Part shown: positions 38,298-45,170 of the stretch, piece by piece
How positions within the stretch are numbered: the stretch's first letter is position 1
How the letters are laid out: the number at the start of each line of letters is the position of its first letter
NCBI GenBank assembly: GCA_008360955.1
Contig: LUCM01004329.1
Coordinates: forward strand, 3,495-67,494
DNA length: 64,000 nt
Direction of reading: 5' to 3'
Source of the DNA: Fasciolopsis buskii
Lineage: Eukaryota > Platyhelminthes > Trematoda > Plagiorchiida > Fasciolidae
The notes under the pieces: generated by a model
The model's database searches: none
What the model was told of the DNA's origin: nothing
Seen by the model: only the letters and a program-made list of their open reading frames with translations
Made by a program: the position numbers and the translations under genes

Positions 38298-41200
38298 TAG
38301 CTAAATTAAGCAGGCGCAAAAAATTGGTTTATTAATCAAAATCAAATCAATTATATTGGTTTCCGGTGGTTAACACTCACTAATCGCTCAACTTATCGAG
38401 TGGTGTAATCGATGCGATATCATCACAATTGCGTTGATCTTTGGTTAAAGTGATGGATGTGATGGCTTACTGCCCTTACAAAGTGTTCTTTGGTAGTCAC
38501 TCTGGGATAGATGGCTAAATGGTGATTACAGACCAACTTCGGCCGACACGAGGAGCGCAGAACACTGTTCACAGGGATATTTGATGGTGGGATGTACTTG
38601 GTACTGAAGAGCATATGATCAGTCACCAGTCACTCATTCCCAGCGTGCTGTGTGATCCTCAGATCGTCCTGTAAATCCGGTTCAGTTTTGACGACATCCA
38701 ACTTCAGATAACGCACTCTGACGTTCGTTGTTGCCTCACGGAATCGAACAATAGTGAGAGAAGATTCATGAGATCGTAATTGAAAAGAACTATAGGAAAG
38801 TGAAAATATATCGAATACGGGGACATCAATGACCACCGCATTTGGCAATATCATCCAATAACTCTGGTCACCACGTGAACCTCCAATTCGGTAGCCTAAC
38901 TCGGCACAGTGCACTGATTAAGGTTCCCATATCTTTTCGCCATCTCATGAACTGGTCTCCTTGATCCATCTTCCTGCGGTGGTGAATAGCCTATACAGAG
39001 GGAGCCGATCTGTGAGCATGCGTAATCCATGCTTCAATCACATCAATTAAACCTCATTCCGCACCTGTTCGATCAACAAAGTTCTGCGACCCAATATCCT
39101 TCACCTAACCTCAGTTGCTTAAAGAAAATTTCTCACCGTGTTCTGTGCAGACGTGCGATCTGGAAGACAGAAAATCCTCGTACATCTCCCTTCTAAGACC
39201 ATACTGCTGATTTGTATAACGGGATCGACCTTACCGCCGCAGTTTATACTCAACTGCTGATCCATAACCGAATGTTGCGCCGTCGTCACAGATGTTTCAA
39301 AGTGGTAAATACCAGTCGAGCATAAGCAAAGACACTCCATCCGATGTGCAGCCACCTGCTGAGATGCGACAGTCCAAGTAACAAAACTCACTTGCTACAT
39401 CCAACTCCTATCCTTCAAAGACAAAGCAAAACTTGGAGTCTCCTAGAACCAGCCGTAGCCGGACACAGCGAATAGTCGTTTATCACCACTGCACTCATGT
39501 ACAAGCTGTTCTTTCTAAAACGTGGAGTCATGTCCTATGTACCGTATGACGGGTAAACTTTATTCGTCTGTCGCCTATCCGGTAGCTTAATGGCTAAGGT
39601 GTTCGACTCAAAATCGTTCGTCCCTGGTTCGCGCCCCAGTAGATATGCACCGCTGACGATTCCTAAAAAGGACGAAACAGCTGTACAGTGCTTCCATGGT
39701 TTCTTAACGGCGAGTTGAGTGTTGATATCACGTGAATTTTTTCATGAAGATATATAGAGCGATTTTTGATTCATAAGATATTCAGTTGCATCCTATTTTC
39801 ATGCGTTTTTTAGGATTCATATAATTTTCATTTGAATCTCAGTCTTGGTGACATCTCGAGTGAATTCCGTTAGCATGGTCTCGTTGTAAGGCACCTACCT
39901 TTATGAACTGATACATGCTTGCCAAATTTTGTATCTTAACGGAAAGTGAGATTTTCTACTGCGTGCTCACATTGGCGTTGTCGGAAAAGCTTGATTCATA
40001 TTTTCGAAGGCCTGCTACATTTTGGAGCAGTATTGGTAATCTCCAATTTGAAACTTGCAGCGGAATGGATTCACCTGGGACTCAGTAACTCAAGCTTAGT
40101 AATGGGCCGGACCACTGCGAACTCTCATCCGTCATCAAAGTCACCTGCGGTGATAGAGGTCGGATTTCTGGCCTTCGGGTTGTAATAATCGCCATTTAGT
40201 GACTGAGGTTGAATTTTGAAACCAGTGAATAATATTGGCCTTTAGATGCAGCATTATTATTATTATTCATTCACCCTAGTAGACGTTAGTAGTACTTTCG
40301 TTTAATGTGTAGCAATTAGAATCATGCCCATCACTTTCGATTGACATAAAAGATCATACCATCCACACGGTTTCTTATGTTCGCTGACCGTCCATCACAA
40401 TTTGCATCTAGATGAACGATACCACCATCTGTACCTTTCCGTAAATAACCAATTTGGAGAAAAATCCTCAGAATTAATTGTGACCACAGATAATTTCAAG
40501 AAATATCCCTTACTCAAATGCAAGCGCACTCTGTGTTTCGCCCACACGATACGGATCCTAATGTCCCTTGATCTCTATTGGGGCGTAGACGCGTAGTCAT
40601 TCGCCTTCCTAAAGTTAGAAGTATGCAGATTACTATGGGGTTGCAAGAACCTGGTTTTTGACTTGCGTCATTGATACCGCAGTCTTACTTGTGGTTCATG
40701 GCGGTCCGGTGTCGTACGCAAAGCACGACCAGATTGGAAGCAATACTGGTGGGTTCAAATTAGGACTCTGTCACTTGTCCACTCTCATTTCACTAGTGGC
40801 ATGAAGACGTACTAATCAAAAAACCGGCTCAGTTGCATTCAGAGTAGGGTTGTAATTAGCATGGCAATACAGCTCGAAGACGAATTTTATTGTGCACGGT
40901 TATCGATCGCATTCGTAACGTGTCGACCAGAGCGAGAAAATGGCCTGGTCGGTGTGTGGCCTATTATTGCGTCGGGAATCGGAAAATTCGTCTGGTTCCA
41001 CAGATCTTCTCACAAGTCAGAAATGAATTAAATGCTTGCAAGGTATCTCCGCTTGGAATAGCGATTCCGGCTGAAATAACTATACAGTGAAATTGAAGGG
41101 ACTGTTACCAACTTTTGTAGACGAATTGTTGCCCGTGATTTTCGCGTCCGACGGATGCGAATAATAACGAACAGTGCTTCTACCAAGAAGTCCCACGAGA

Positions 41201-42523
41201 CAGTTCGAAACTGCTCTCGTTTTCGGATGATCATGAATTCAAAACTAATCTCCTTGCGAAAACCCATAGTATTACGGATGCAGTCGACTTCTTACCATCA
41301 TAGTTTACTGATATGTTCTATAGGGTGGTAACCGACTTTTGCCGTTCGCTTAACGTTGGGATGGGTGACAATAGAAAACCCTTAATCACCAAGTAACCAA
41401 TAGCAAGCAAAGTCGATTTTCCTTGATGCTCTAGGAAATTTTTTCAACTCTGGAACTTGGATAGTTCCAGAGTTTCCCTTAAATTGTACCTTCATTTTTA
41501 AATTCAGCCGTTATTTTTGAGTGGAATCTCTGACTTATCACCAGTTGTTAGCGGCTATTTTTTATTGTTTGAGATTTTCCAATTTCGTTGGGAACTACTT
41601 AGCACCCGATCTGAGGCTCCGACGTGAACTTATCTACCTATTTATTGATTTCGATTATTATCTCTGATTCGGTTAACTTTTCATAGTTACTTATCCGTCT
41701 TTTTGCGTCACTGTTTTCGCATAATATGGTGCAACATTGATCGATTAAGTGGTAGAGTCGTACCACTATTTGTTTCGGTATTGCTTATTCTAATCATCTT
41801 GAGTTTAGTGTACTCCTCTCGGGTCAGCGTCAAATTGAAAATCCAGTATTTCATCACTAATTGCATCGACCTTCGTCGCTGCATGTAAAAAAGACGGTGG
41901 AAACTGAACAATATAAAGTGGAACAGTAGATATTCTAAATTAGTTAGTTTCTGAAATGCTGACCTAATTTCCCTTCCATGTACTGACTCCTAGTTAAAGT
42001 ACTTTGCAGTGGACGTGTATCGAATTTCGTATATCTTGGCCATTCAGGTCTGTTTGAGTATTGGGTTTATCCTTCACACTGACTACTCAGCAGGCTTTCC
42101 TACTGGTCGGTGATGAAGTCGGTCTGTAGAAAAGTTAGATTTCGCACGTCTTCTTAGAACGTATTGATAATTCCAAATTTTCAACACTTGATTCGAAATC
42201 GATTTAGACATATGGATAGGTGAAAAATCTCATTGGGAAATAACGTGGAAACAAAATCAGCGATACCAAAATCTGATCATTTGCATCAGACCGCCAGCCA
42301 TCGATATCTATCTGGTTCTCTGCCAAGTAGTCTTTCACTGCGGAAATTGTTTTGGGTCCAATTAACTTGATATTTTTTGTTTTCTTTCGCATCATATTCG
42401 GCTCTGTTCAGGACTTGACCGTTCGTGTTCCTGTGATTTTTCCGTACTTTTTTTCTCCAGGCTGATGCTAATCAAATAACCATCAATGAGGCCCAAGTCC
42501 GTGCAGAGCGAATTGTTGGGTAA
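11848..42523 (+). CDS. SNAP25: SNAP-25 (synaptosomal-associated protein 25), 8 exons, 213 aa
   Basis: SNAP-25 gives two of the four helices of the neuronal SNARE bundle, pairing with syntaxin and synaptobrevin to drive vesicle fusion at the plasma membrane. Exons: 11848-11850, 11891-11962, 12000-12041, 18052-18100, 21956-22073, 28818-28967, 37410-37554, 42461-42523. All junctions are GT-AG and frames join without a break. SN1 covers roughly residues 10-75, with [14 protein letters not shown] and ionic-layer Q54 in [18 protein letters not shown] (84-95) gives three cysteines for palmitate anchoring, the invertebrate form. A basic, polar linker spans 96-144. SN2 starts at [14 protein letters not shown] (146-159) and ends RAERIVG. 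The ionic-layer Gln of SN2 is His183. The single-codon first exon is the least certain part; the 213-aa total matches the family length of about 206-212. Confidence 0.9.
11851..11890 (+). other. SNAP25: SNAP-25 micro-intron 1 (40 nt)
   Basis: GTGATT donor, long pyrimidine tract, AG acceptor next to an in-frame stop. Depends on the exon 1 call. Confidence 0.5.
11891..11962 (+). CDS. SNAP25: SNAP-25 exon 2
   Basis: Twenty-four codons, phase 0 at both ends, residues 2-25. [17 protein letters not shown] matches the N-terminal start of SN1 (TELEEL... in insect SNAP-25). Followed by a 37-nt intron (11963-11999). Confidence 0.88.
11963..11999 (+). other. SNAP25: SNAP-25 micro-intron 2 (37 nt)
   Basis: GTCTGT donor and TATTCAG acceptor between two exons of certain identity. 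At 37 nt it is close to the lower limit for spliceosomal introns and fits the small 5' introns described for flukes. Confidence 0.88.
12000..12041 (+). CDS. SNAP25: SNAP-25 exon 3
   Basis: Fourteen codons reading [14 protein letters not shown] (residues 26-39), flanked by ATTCAG and [14 protein letters not shown] is one of the most conserved strings in SNAP-25/23 proteins. A 6.0-kb intron full of retroelements follows. Confidence 0.93.
12870..13260 (+). mobile_element. RTE-clade LINE C-terminal remnant
   Basis: Translation near 12938-13000 gives [22 protein letters not shown], then KWLEDLAGQ, and near 13090-13120 [10 protein letters not shown]. These match the C-terminal tail of RTE elements (RWLGHVLRM ... 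GWGPRDP), as seen in the better copy at 13711-14000 on the other strand. Several stops. It lies inside SNAP-25 intron 3. Confidence 0.6.
13890..14648 (-). pseudogene. RTE reverse transcriptase palm (YADD) and thumb
   Basis: 14648-14448 reads [17 protein letters not shown] sequence and [20 protein letters not shown] (14561-14550) is the RT active site and is intact. 14444-13890 continues with [73 protein letters not shown], the RTE thumb and post-RT region. A stop separates the two frames at about 14446. Confidence 0.85.
14736..15548 (-). pseudogene. RTE reverse transcriptase, fingers and palm (N-terminal part)
   Basis: The longest intact frame of copy A (270 codons). It shows [57 protein letters not shown] and [11 protein letters not shown], the ordered RT blocks 0 to 3. 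In the last block the usual VFLDLRGAFDS is altered to [11 protein letters not shown] by point change and frameshift; the catalytic Asp is kept. The RT continues in the frames 14854-14636 and 14648-14448. Confidence 0.85.
16412..16984 (-). pseudogene. RTE endonuclease N-terminal part, in two frames
   Basis: The first frame (16984-16634) ends in [16 protein letters not shown] is the catalytic Asn motif of the LINE endonuclease. The second (16624-16412) carries [13 protein letters not shown], whose Glu is a metal-binding residue, and [13 protein letters not shown] break of about 10 nt with a frame change separates them. The next endonuclease motif, GDFNAQ, is in yet another frame near 16215. Confidence 0.7.
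17336..17416 (+). repeat. RTE 3' terminal segment, orphan copy
   Basis: Matches the terminal 80 bp of copy A but in opposite orientation (GACGGTGAACAGGGGCGATAG ... TGCGTTTGTACAGTTAG). It sits just upstream of the 5' end of copy A, so the same 17-bp string flanks copy A in inverted orientation (13687-13703 and 17400-17416). Confidence 0.65.
18052..18100 (+). CDS. SNAP25: SNAP-25 exon 4
   Basis: Forty-nine nt between TGCCTAG and GTATGT; reads [16 protein letters not shown] (40-55) and leaves one base that forms Glu56 with the next exon. It contains SN1 ionic-layer Gln54. This stretch is more divergent than its neighbours but keeps the spacing to QGEQL. Confidence 0.88.
18585..20730 (-). mobile_element. 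Second minus-strand LINE (CR1/jockey-like), decayed
   Basis: Runs right to left in SNAP-25 intron 4. At the 5' side (20730-20497) a frame ends [15 protein letters not shown], matching the TETWL..DI endonuclease block. At 19463-18948 the RT start reads [49 protein letters not shown] and LDYSSAFDS-like sequence. At 18908-18585 it continues with [20 protein letters not shown] and [11 protein letters not shown]. The protein differs from the RTE copies and is closer to the CR1/jockey type. Frameshifts at about 19450 and 18940 and loss of one active-site Asp (YADD to YADV) make it inactive. Confidence 0.75.
20791..20880 (+). repeat. RTE 3' terminal segment, orphan copy
   Basis: ACGGTGAACGGTGGCGATCG ... 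TTATACAGTTAG, matching 17336-17416 (+) and the end of copy A. Only the tail of an RTE element is present, as expected after 5'-truncated insertion. Confidence 0.6.
21150..21320 (+). repeat. tRNA-derived SINE, copy 1 (ribozyme core mutated)
   Basis: Head 21150-21215 has TAGCCGAGTGGCT (A box) and pairs GCCCG with CGGGC at its ends. The tail shares the hammerhead-like segment, but the core reads CCGATGA and GAGA instead of CTGATGA and GAAA, so it should be inactive. Lies in SNAP-25 intron 4, about 640 bp before exon 5. Confidence 0.65.
21956..22073 (+). CDS. SNAP25: SNAP-25 exon 5 (cysteine cluster)
   Basis: 118 nt, reading [16 protein letters not shown] and ending [12 protein letters not shown]. 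It completes SN1 and holds the membrane-anchoring cysteines (85, 86, 89). From memory, the alternatively spliced exon 5 of vertebrate SNAP-25 is also 118 bp with the same phase, so the gene structure appears ancient. I saw no second, alternative copy of this exon in the flanking introns. Confidence 0.95.
22850..22990 (-). repeat. Second tRNA-like repeat family, head region (weak)
   Basis: On the minus strand this reads GTGTGGATTAAGCATCTG and then a degraded B-box-like CCGAATCCCAGATC, similar to the head at 47820-47920. Confidence 0.35.
22991..24120. other. Intronic DNA without recognised features
   Basis: Part of SNAP-25 intron 5. A 97-codon minus frame (22994-23287) and smaller ones show no recognisable domain. 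Confidence 0.4.
24122..24280 (+). repeat. Interspersed repeat (CACCCGGCTC...TGACTTA...GCACTCCA family), copy 1
   Basis: Shares the order CGCTGTCACCCGGCTC, ACCTGACTTA, GCACTCCACATTTCAGGCTCA and CCCTAGAGGCTGTGG with copies at about 32400, 34460, 46310, 46700 and 48950. The better copies start with a tRNA-like head, so this is probably a SINE family distinct from the ribozyme SINE. Confidence 0.5.
24281..25258. other. Intronic DNA without recognised features
   Basis: Intron 5 of SNAP-25. Only short frames; nothing recognised. Confidence 0.4.
25259..25697 (+). mobile_element. Possible solo LTR
   Basis: Starts TGTCCGCG and ends CATAACA. Contains a CCAAT box in reverse (GATTGG, about 25293), TATATAAA near 25336 and AATAAA near 25389, the spacing of promoter and poly(A) signals inside retroviral-type LTRs, followed by a pyrimidine-rich stretch and a short GT run (25576-25590). 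No second LTR or gag/pol was found, so this is an inference from architecture only. Confidence 0.3.
26080..26430 (+). mobile_element. LINE endonuclease fragment
   Basis: Around 26280-26390 one frame reads [27 protein letters not shown] followed by a L.YL.ETE-like string is the endonuclease block of LINEs. Flanks are broken by stops and frame changes. Confidence 0.5.
26440..26600 (-). repeat. Unknown repeat with conserved PF.NH...FVG frame, copy 3
   Basis: On the minus strand this reads [18 protein letters not shown], matching the frames at 47502 and 61004 on the plus strand (VIPFKNH..., VIPFLNH...). Shorter and more decayed than those copies. Confidence 0.45.
26800..26920 (+). pseudogene. 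Possible Penelope-like element fragment
   Basis: The frame reads [30 protein letters not shown]. In PLEs and related elements the stretch between RT and GIY-YIG has the form PF..GLSERI.R.L.P.N..VAF.P..T. The match is short and has insertions, so this is tentative. Confidence 0.4.
27252..28578 (+). mobile_element. RTE-clade LINE copy B, left part
   Basis: Begins with the same leader as copy A (27252-27480, homologous to 17300-17085 minus). A PLE terminal repeat (27675-27812) lies inside. SFNVR-like endonuclease start is visible near 27910-27940, and 28040-28578 matches copy A at about 16030-15391 minus. The last part, including [22 protein letters not shown] and RPDRWAE, is virtually identical to copy A. 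The copy stops at the N at 28579 and resumes at 31167 after a loss of only 76 nt relative to copy A. Confidence 0.75.
27675..27812 (+). repeat. PLE terminal repeat, family A, copy 2 (best hairpin)
   Basis: Perfect 7-bp hairpin at 27766-27782 (GACTACC, loop CAC, GGTAGTC) followed at once by GAAACGTTGGCGC. It is preceded by GCC and TTGAAAAA; GCC can pair with GGC after GAAACGTT, the geometry of a minimal type I hammerhead, but the CUGANGA box is not intact. The left 50 bp is the reverse complement of the right flank of copy 1 (about 605-660). Confidence 0.6.
28579..28579. other. Single ambiguous base, likely contig junction
   Basis: One N. Sequence to its left belongs to RTE copy B; sequence to its right is the start of a 241-bp repeat that leads into SNAP-25 exon 6. 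Confidence 0.7.
28580..28820 (+). repeat. 241-bp direct repeat, copy 1 (upstream of SNAP-25 exon 6)
   Basis: Identical by eye to 30593-30833, offset 2013. It includes the pyrimidine tract and acceptor of SNAP-25 exon 6 and the first three exon bases. Confidence 0.9.
28818..28967 (+). CDS. SNAP25: SNAP-25 exon 6 (linker)
   Basis: 150 nt encoding residues 96-144 ([17 protein letters not shown]... to QTNYIT), the flexible linker between the SNARE motifs. It joins AA|A (Lys95) and CG|G (Arg145) in frame. The linker is unlike vertebrate sequence, as expected. The exon lies just after a single N at 28579, in a segment whose left flank is repeated at 30593-30833; see findings on assembly. Confidence 0.9.
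29176..29340 (+). repeat. PLE-like terminal repeat, family B, copy 1
   Basis: Contains CACTCATTCACGTTTGACAAC, then TAGTTTGGATCGAAACGTCACG and a short AT run. Same order as at 30355 and 44930. The TTGANAAC - hairpin - GAAACGT layout resembles family A. Confidence 0.5.
29345..29740 (+). mobile_element. RTE leader fragment, divergent copy
   Basis: GGATGGCTTGCGAGCCTCCATGACC..., AAGTAGATGGGCTTCCACTCAGCC: a more diverged version of the RTE leader seen at 27252 and 29822. No coding part follows. Confidence 0.6.
29822..30060 (+). mobile_element. RTE leader fragment, near-identical to copies A and B
   Basis: Starts GACGTGGTATGACGGCTTGCG and runs to the TCTGTACCCGCTGCC string, matching 27252-27475 and the start of copy A with few differences. 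It then changes abruptly to unrelated DNA, so only the 5' 240 bp is present, unusual for LINEs, which are usually truncated at the 5' end. Confidence 0.65.
30355..30460 (+). repeat. PLE-like terminal repeat, family B, copy 2
   Basis: CTCATTCACGTTTGAAAAC, CTAGTTTGGATCGAAACGTCGC, AACTCAGTGTACGCCTTCT, then an AT run at 30483-30527. Confidence 0.5.
30483..30527. repeat. (AT)n microsatellite
   Basis: Pure AT dinucleotide run of about 45 bp next to a family B repeat. Confidence 0.95.
30593..30833 (+). repeat. 241-bp direct repeat, copy 2, ending at the gap
   Basis: Same sequence as 28580-28820, ending at the same base (TGCACAGATC) where the N run starts. A second copy of exon 6 could therefore be hidden in the gap, or the two are one sequence placed twice by the assembler. 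Confidence 0.9.
30834..31166. other. Assembly gap (333 N)
   Basis: Run of N. Left edge is the exon 6 acceptor repeat; right edge is inside RTE copy B. Confidence 0.98.
31167..31606 (+). mobile_element. RTE-clade LINE copy B, right part (RT)
   Basis: Resumes at [13 protein letters not shown] and continues as [49 protein letters not shown] and [26 protein letters not shown], almost the same as copy A (15313-14880 minus). Homology ends near 31606 before the catalytic palm motifs. The short KLGVEVL stretch has frame slips relative to copy A. Confidence 0.8.
31640..32300. other. Intronic DNA without recognised features
   Basis: Part of SNAP-25 intron 6; only short frames. Confidence 0.4.
32305..32530 (+). 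repeat. Second tRNA-like repeat family, copy 2
   Basis: Degraded head with GGTTGCGAGTTCAATTTCTCTGACCACCAG, followed by CGACTCACTGTCGCCC, ACCTATTGAGATCCTATG and TAGTGGGCCCTAGTG, the order of the family described at 24122. Confidence 0.5.
33611..33774 (+). repeat. Tandem duplication, 83-bp unit, two copies
   Basis: AAGGTTTTGCGAGGTTGG ... TTGATTAAATGAAT occurs at 33611 and again at 33694 without visible differences. Two copies only; a recent local duplication in intron 6. Confidence 0.92.
34088..34205 (-). repeat. PLE terminal repeat, family A, copy 3
   Basis: Minus-strand copy with a perfect hairpin (34157-34173) followed on that strand by GAAACGTTGGC. Same flanks as copy 1 (TTTGATTGTAAAACTTGCC upstream, CTACCAACAACGCTGC downstream). 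Confidence 0.6.
34455..34640 (+). repeat. Second tRNA-like repeat family, copy 3 (tail)
   Basis: GGTGGCAACCCGCTATCACTC, ACCTGATTTACTGAGACCTT, GCACTCCGCGTTTCAAG, CCTAGCAGTTGTGGCGGCATGCCGCC, in family order. Confidence 0.6.
34641..35280. other. Intronic DNA without recognised features
   Basis: SNAP-25 intron 6. Short overlapping frames only. Confidence 0.4.
35281..35332. repeat. (ATT)n microsatellite, imperfect
   Basis: ATTATT-type triplet run with a few interruptions. Confidence 0.9.
35333..37409. other. Intronic DNA without recognised features
   Basis: End of SNAP-25 intron 6. 35360-35830 is richer in G+C and may be an old retroelement piece, but no motif could be named. Confidence 0.35.
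37410..37554 (+). CDS. SNAP25: SNAP-25 exon 7 (most of SN2)
   Basis: 145 nt, residues 146-193, between TTTCAG and [23 protein letters not shown] is the near-invariant start of SN2. The ionic-layer position (Gln174 in human) is His183, codon CAC at 37522-37524; hydrophobic layer positions around it (Ile180, Leu187, Ile190) are kept. Confidence 0.95.
38264..38298. repeat. (GA)n microsatellite
   Basis: GA run with one AA interruption, in SNAP-25 intron 7. Confidence 0.95.
38299..39570. other. Intronic DNA without recognised features
   Basis: SNAP-25 intron 7. Small frames on both strands without recognisable domains. Confidence 0.4.
39573..39750 (+). repeat. tRNA-derived SINE, copy 2 (ribozyme core nearly intact)
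   Basis: Head with TAGCTTAATGGCTAAGG (A box), CTCAAAA anticodon-like loop and GGTTCGCGCCCC (B-box region). Hammerhead segment 39647-39691: CTGACGA (39653-39659; fits CUGANGA) and GAAA (39674-39677), stem I GCACCG against CAGTGC with one C-A mismatch. Lies in SNAP-25 intron 7. Confidence 0.75.
39751..42460. other. Intronic DNA without recognised features
   Basis: End of SNAP-25 intron 7. No repeat shared with the rest of the window and no domain was seen, apart from short ATT runs near 40255. Confidence 0.4.
42461..42523 (+). CDS. SNAP25: SNAP-25 exon 8 with stop codon
   Basis: Follows CTCCAG; reads [20 protein letters not shown] and then TAA at 42521-42523, ending within a residue or two of where SNAP-25 normally ends. 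The stop sits inside a perfect donor-like string (GG|GTAAGT at 42518-42525), so a splice that skips the stop is conceivable. I saw no canonical AATAAA in roughly the next 2.5 kb. Confidence 0.85.
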   Translation, partial: ADANQITINEAQVRAERIVG

Positions 42524-44870
42524 GTTCATTCCGTTTATCAGATGCAACTAATTATCGTTGCAACTTGCTTCTCCTCAAATGTACAGCCCATGCACTGCGA
42601 GCCTTGTCATAGACACTGTTCATCAGTCACGAAAAATAGCCCTACAGCTTTCAGTCTGATTCAAATTTAGAAAAAAATTTTCTCACTGTCTAGCTCGTTA
42701 TATGTTGTAGGGGGCATCCTTATGGAATCTCACGGACGCTAACTACGCGGGAACTGTTCTCTCATCAGTACTGGAATCATGTCCATAACTCATAGTAGCC
42801 AGCGTTTCACGCGCACTAGCCCACATGAGTATGTGGTCCAGTAATTTTCCACTGTCGGTGCTCTCTCCGAGATCCACCCAATTTGGCTGTCTGATCATGA
42901 AGTCAGTTCAATGACGTGACCAAAAATATCAGTCAAAAACATGATTTCGTTGACCTCATTACCATAATTCACCACACAACACCTGGGACGAACCTGCCGC
43001 ATGGTCTATTTGGGTCCTGGTGATCATTGTTTATTCGATTTCAAACGCGTCATTCCGTGTCCGGAAGTGTTTGTGGATGCGTGAATTATTATCTGATTAT
43101 AAGTACAATTTGCGTATTATAGGTGCATCAAGCCTTTGCGGTACGCAATGTGTAAACCATCAGTAGTTCAGCATGAGTATCTTCACAGCACTCCTCGAAG
43201 TTCACTGAAAGACGGTCCACAACTTTTGACTAAGACATTTTAAACGGGATACCTAACCGAGACTGGTAATTCATTTGAGGTATATGCGCGGTCTGCGTTG
43301 CGAGACGCGCTAAGTTATTCGGTACTTTATATCGTGAAAGGGAACTGGAGTCTTTTCAGATAGCCTTGTTGGCTGAGGTCAACAAAATATGATAGTTTTA
43401 TGGTTAAACATGTTAATACTTTCCTCGACGAAGTTTCATTCATAATTGCGAATGAAAAACGCTAATTTTCGTCATAATTGGAATTTAGCTTCTATCGTGG
43501 TGTTTGACACAGCCACTACAAAAACCCTTCTTTAATATGATGGCAATAATCGACTTATCAGCGAGGAGTCCAGCTCGCAATGCGAAGTCTCGGAGAACGG
43601 AATTCGAAATTCTCAGATAGGCGTTATTGGACCATGTTCCCACGGCCTTGGTAAAGAGTAGTCTTAGCGCGCCATTTACAGACCCCTGCCTTCGGTGGTA
43701 GACCAGAGGACGTGTTCGCGAACAGTTGTCGAAATGGCTGTCGTGGGAGATCAGGTAAACTTTCAAGCTCAGTATGCGTCACCGTTGTCGCTCGAGGACA
43801 GGCGTACAGTTAGCGCCATATGTTATTCCGCACCAACCCACTGATTCCCTGGCGGTGGCTCGCATACAATGAAACACTTAGCGGGAATTTCCAGCAATGA
43901 GGAATGTTGATGATTGAAGACGCGGGGAGATATGGCTCAGTATCGGAGTCGGTGGCGCGGTCTGTAGAACTCGTTCCCTTCAACTAACCACCGAAAACAA
44001 AGTGCAGAATGTGAATGGTGAAAACAGACAAAAGAATTAATTGGTTTGTCGTTGTTTATTATTATTCCTCCCTCTTATCCACTTTCCCTATTATGTATAT
44101 ATACCCTGCATTTGGAACGCTAAGCAAAAATGGTTTCCTTACTGTCTTGTTAACAGGCCCATGTTTAGTAGCTAATAGCGATGTGGTTGGCCTAGGCTCA
44201 TCTTCAACTCGATGTTCTAAACGCAAGCTCAGAAAGCGTTCCTCGTTTCTGATTTACTGGGTCTGCGACCTGAAAGCGTTCGCGGGCTCTAGTTTCTCAA
44301 GAACAGTCAATTTCCTCTGACGTTCCTACAGTCTGCTTTAGTTTGCGGAGTAGATTGTTTAGATTTTGCTTCAGCATGTTCTTGAGTGGGTGCATCAGGC
44401 CCCGATTTGACTGCTCTCCCTGGGTGTCTCTCGAAATGCTTTCAGGTGCATCTCAAATATCCTCTACTTAGTGGATGCTATACACTGCTTTCTCGTGATT
44501 ACGAGTTTTCACCAAAGTGCGGGGACGGGGGCGAATGCCCAGTGCTCTCAACCGATTAACTGATTTGGGGTGAGTAGTCTACGTTAGATAACGAATTCCT
44601 GTTCCCAAACCAACCACGGACAACTCAATAAGTATACGACCGTTTGCTCACCAGCCTATGTTGTAGCGGAGGGTGAATTGGATACCTAGGATGTCTCTTC
44701 TCATCCGAAGGTCGTATAAACTAAGCCGTCAGTCACCAGCTTCCAATAAGCTGCGAGATCATTAAGTCGTTCTACTGCCTTTTAGGTTAGTCCGCTTGGT
44801 TGCACCTCTTTTTCTCATGTTTTTCTCCTTCGGCATGGCTTCGATGGCACGTGGTTTGTGCAAAGATTTG
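42524..44870. other. 3' flank of SNAP-25, no recognised gene
   Basis: Probable 3' UTR at its start. 43480-44010 is a G+C-richer island with a 93-codon minus frame (43485-43766); it resembles the mobile-element-derived stretches in texture but has no motif I can name. Confidence 0.35.
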
Positions 44871-44876
44871 TGAATG

Positions 44877-44878
<2 letters not shown>

Positions 44879-44912
<34 letters not shown>
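44879..44912. repeat. (AT)n microsatellite
   Basis: Pure AT run preceding a family B terminal repeat. Confidence 0.95.
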
Positions 44913-44915
<3 letters not shown>

Positions 44916-44929
44916 GGTTCTAAAAGCAC

Positions 44930-45170
44930 TTTGTTCGACGAACACTGCGATCGACAAACATTGAGTCACCCTGACAAAATCAAACAAGACTGGTACCGTA
45001 CGATAAAGGAACAGGCAATGCACTATATATAAGCACATGCTGAATTGGTCGTCTCATTCGCACATCAAATCACTCACGTTTGATATCGAGTCCTAGTTTG
45101 GATCGAAACATCACAATAAATATTTCGCAATTCATTGTACACCTTTATTCTTTTTTCTTCAACATATATA
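44930..45170 (+). repeat. PLE-like terminal repeat, family B, copy 3
   Basis: TATA-like ACTATATATAAGC near 45022, then CACTCACGTTTGATATCGAG, CCTAGTTTGGATCGAAACATCAC and AATTCATTGTACACCTT, the order of copies at 29176 and 30355. The first AATAAA seen after the SNAP-25 stop lies in this repeat (about 45113). Confidence 0.5.

Noticed and set aside
43123..43245. Possible terminal exon for SNAP-25 after TTATAG
   Set aside because: Would add about 40 residues with no similarity to SNAP-25; the unspliced TAA at 42521 gives the normal length.
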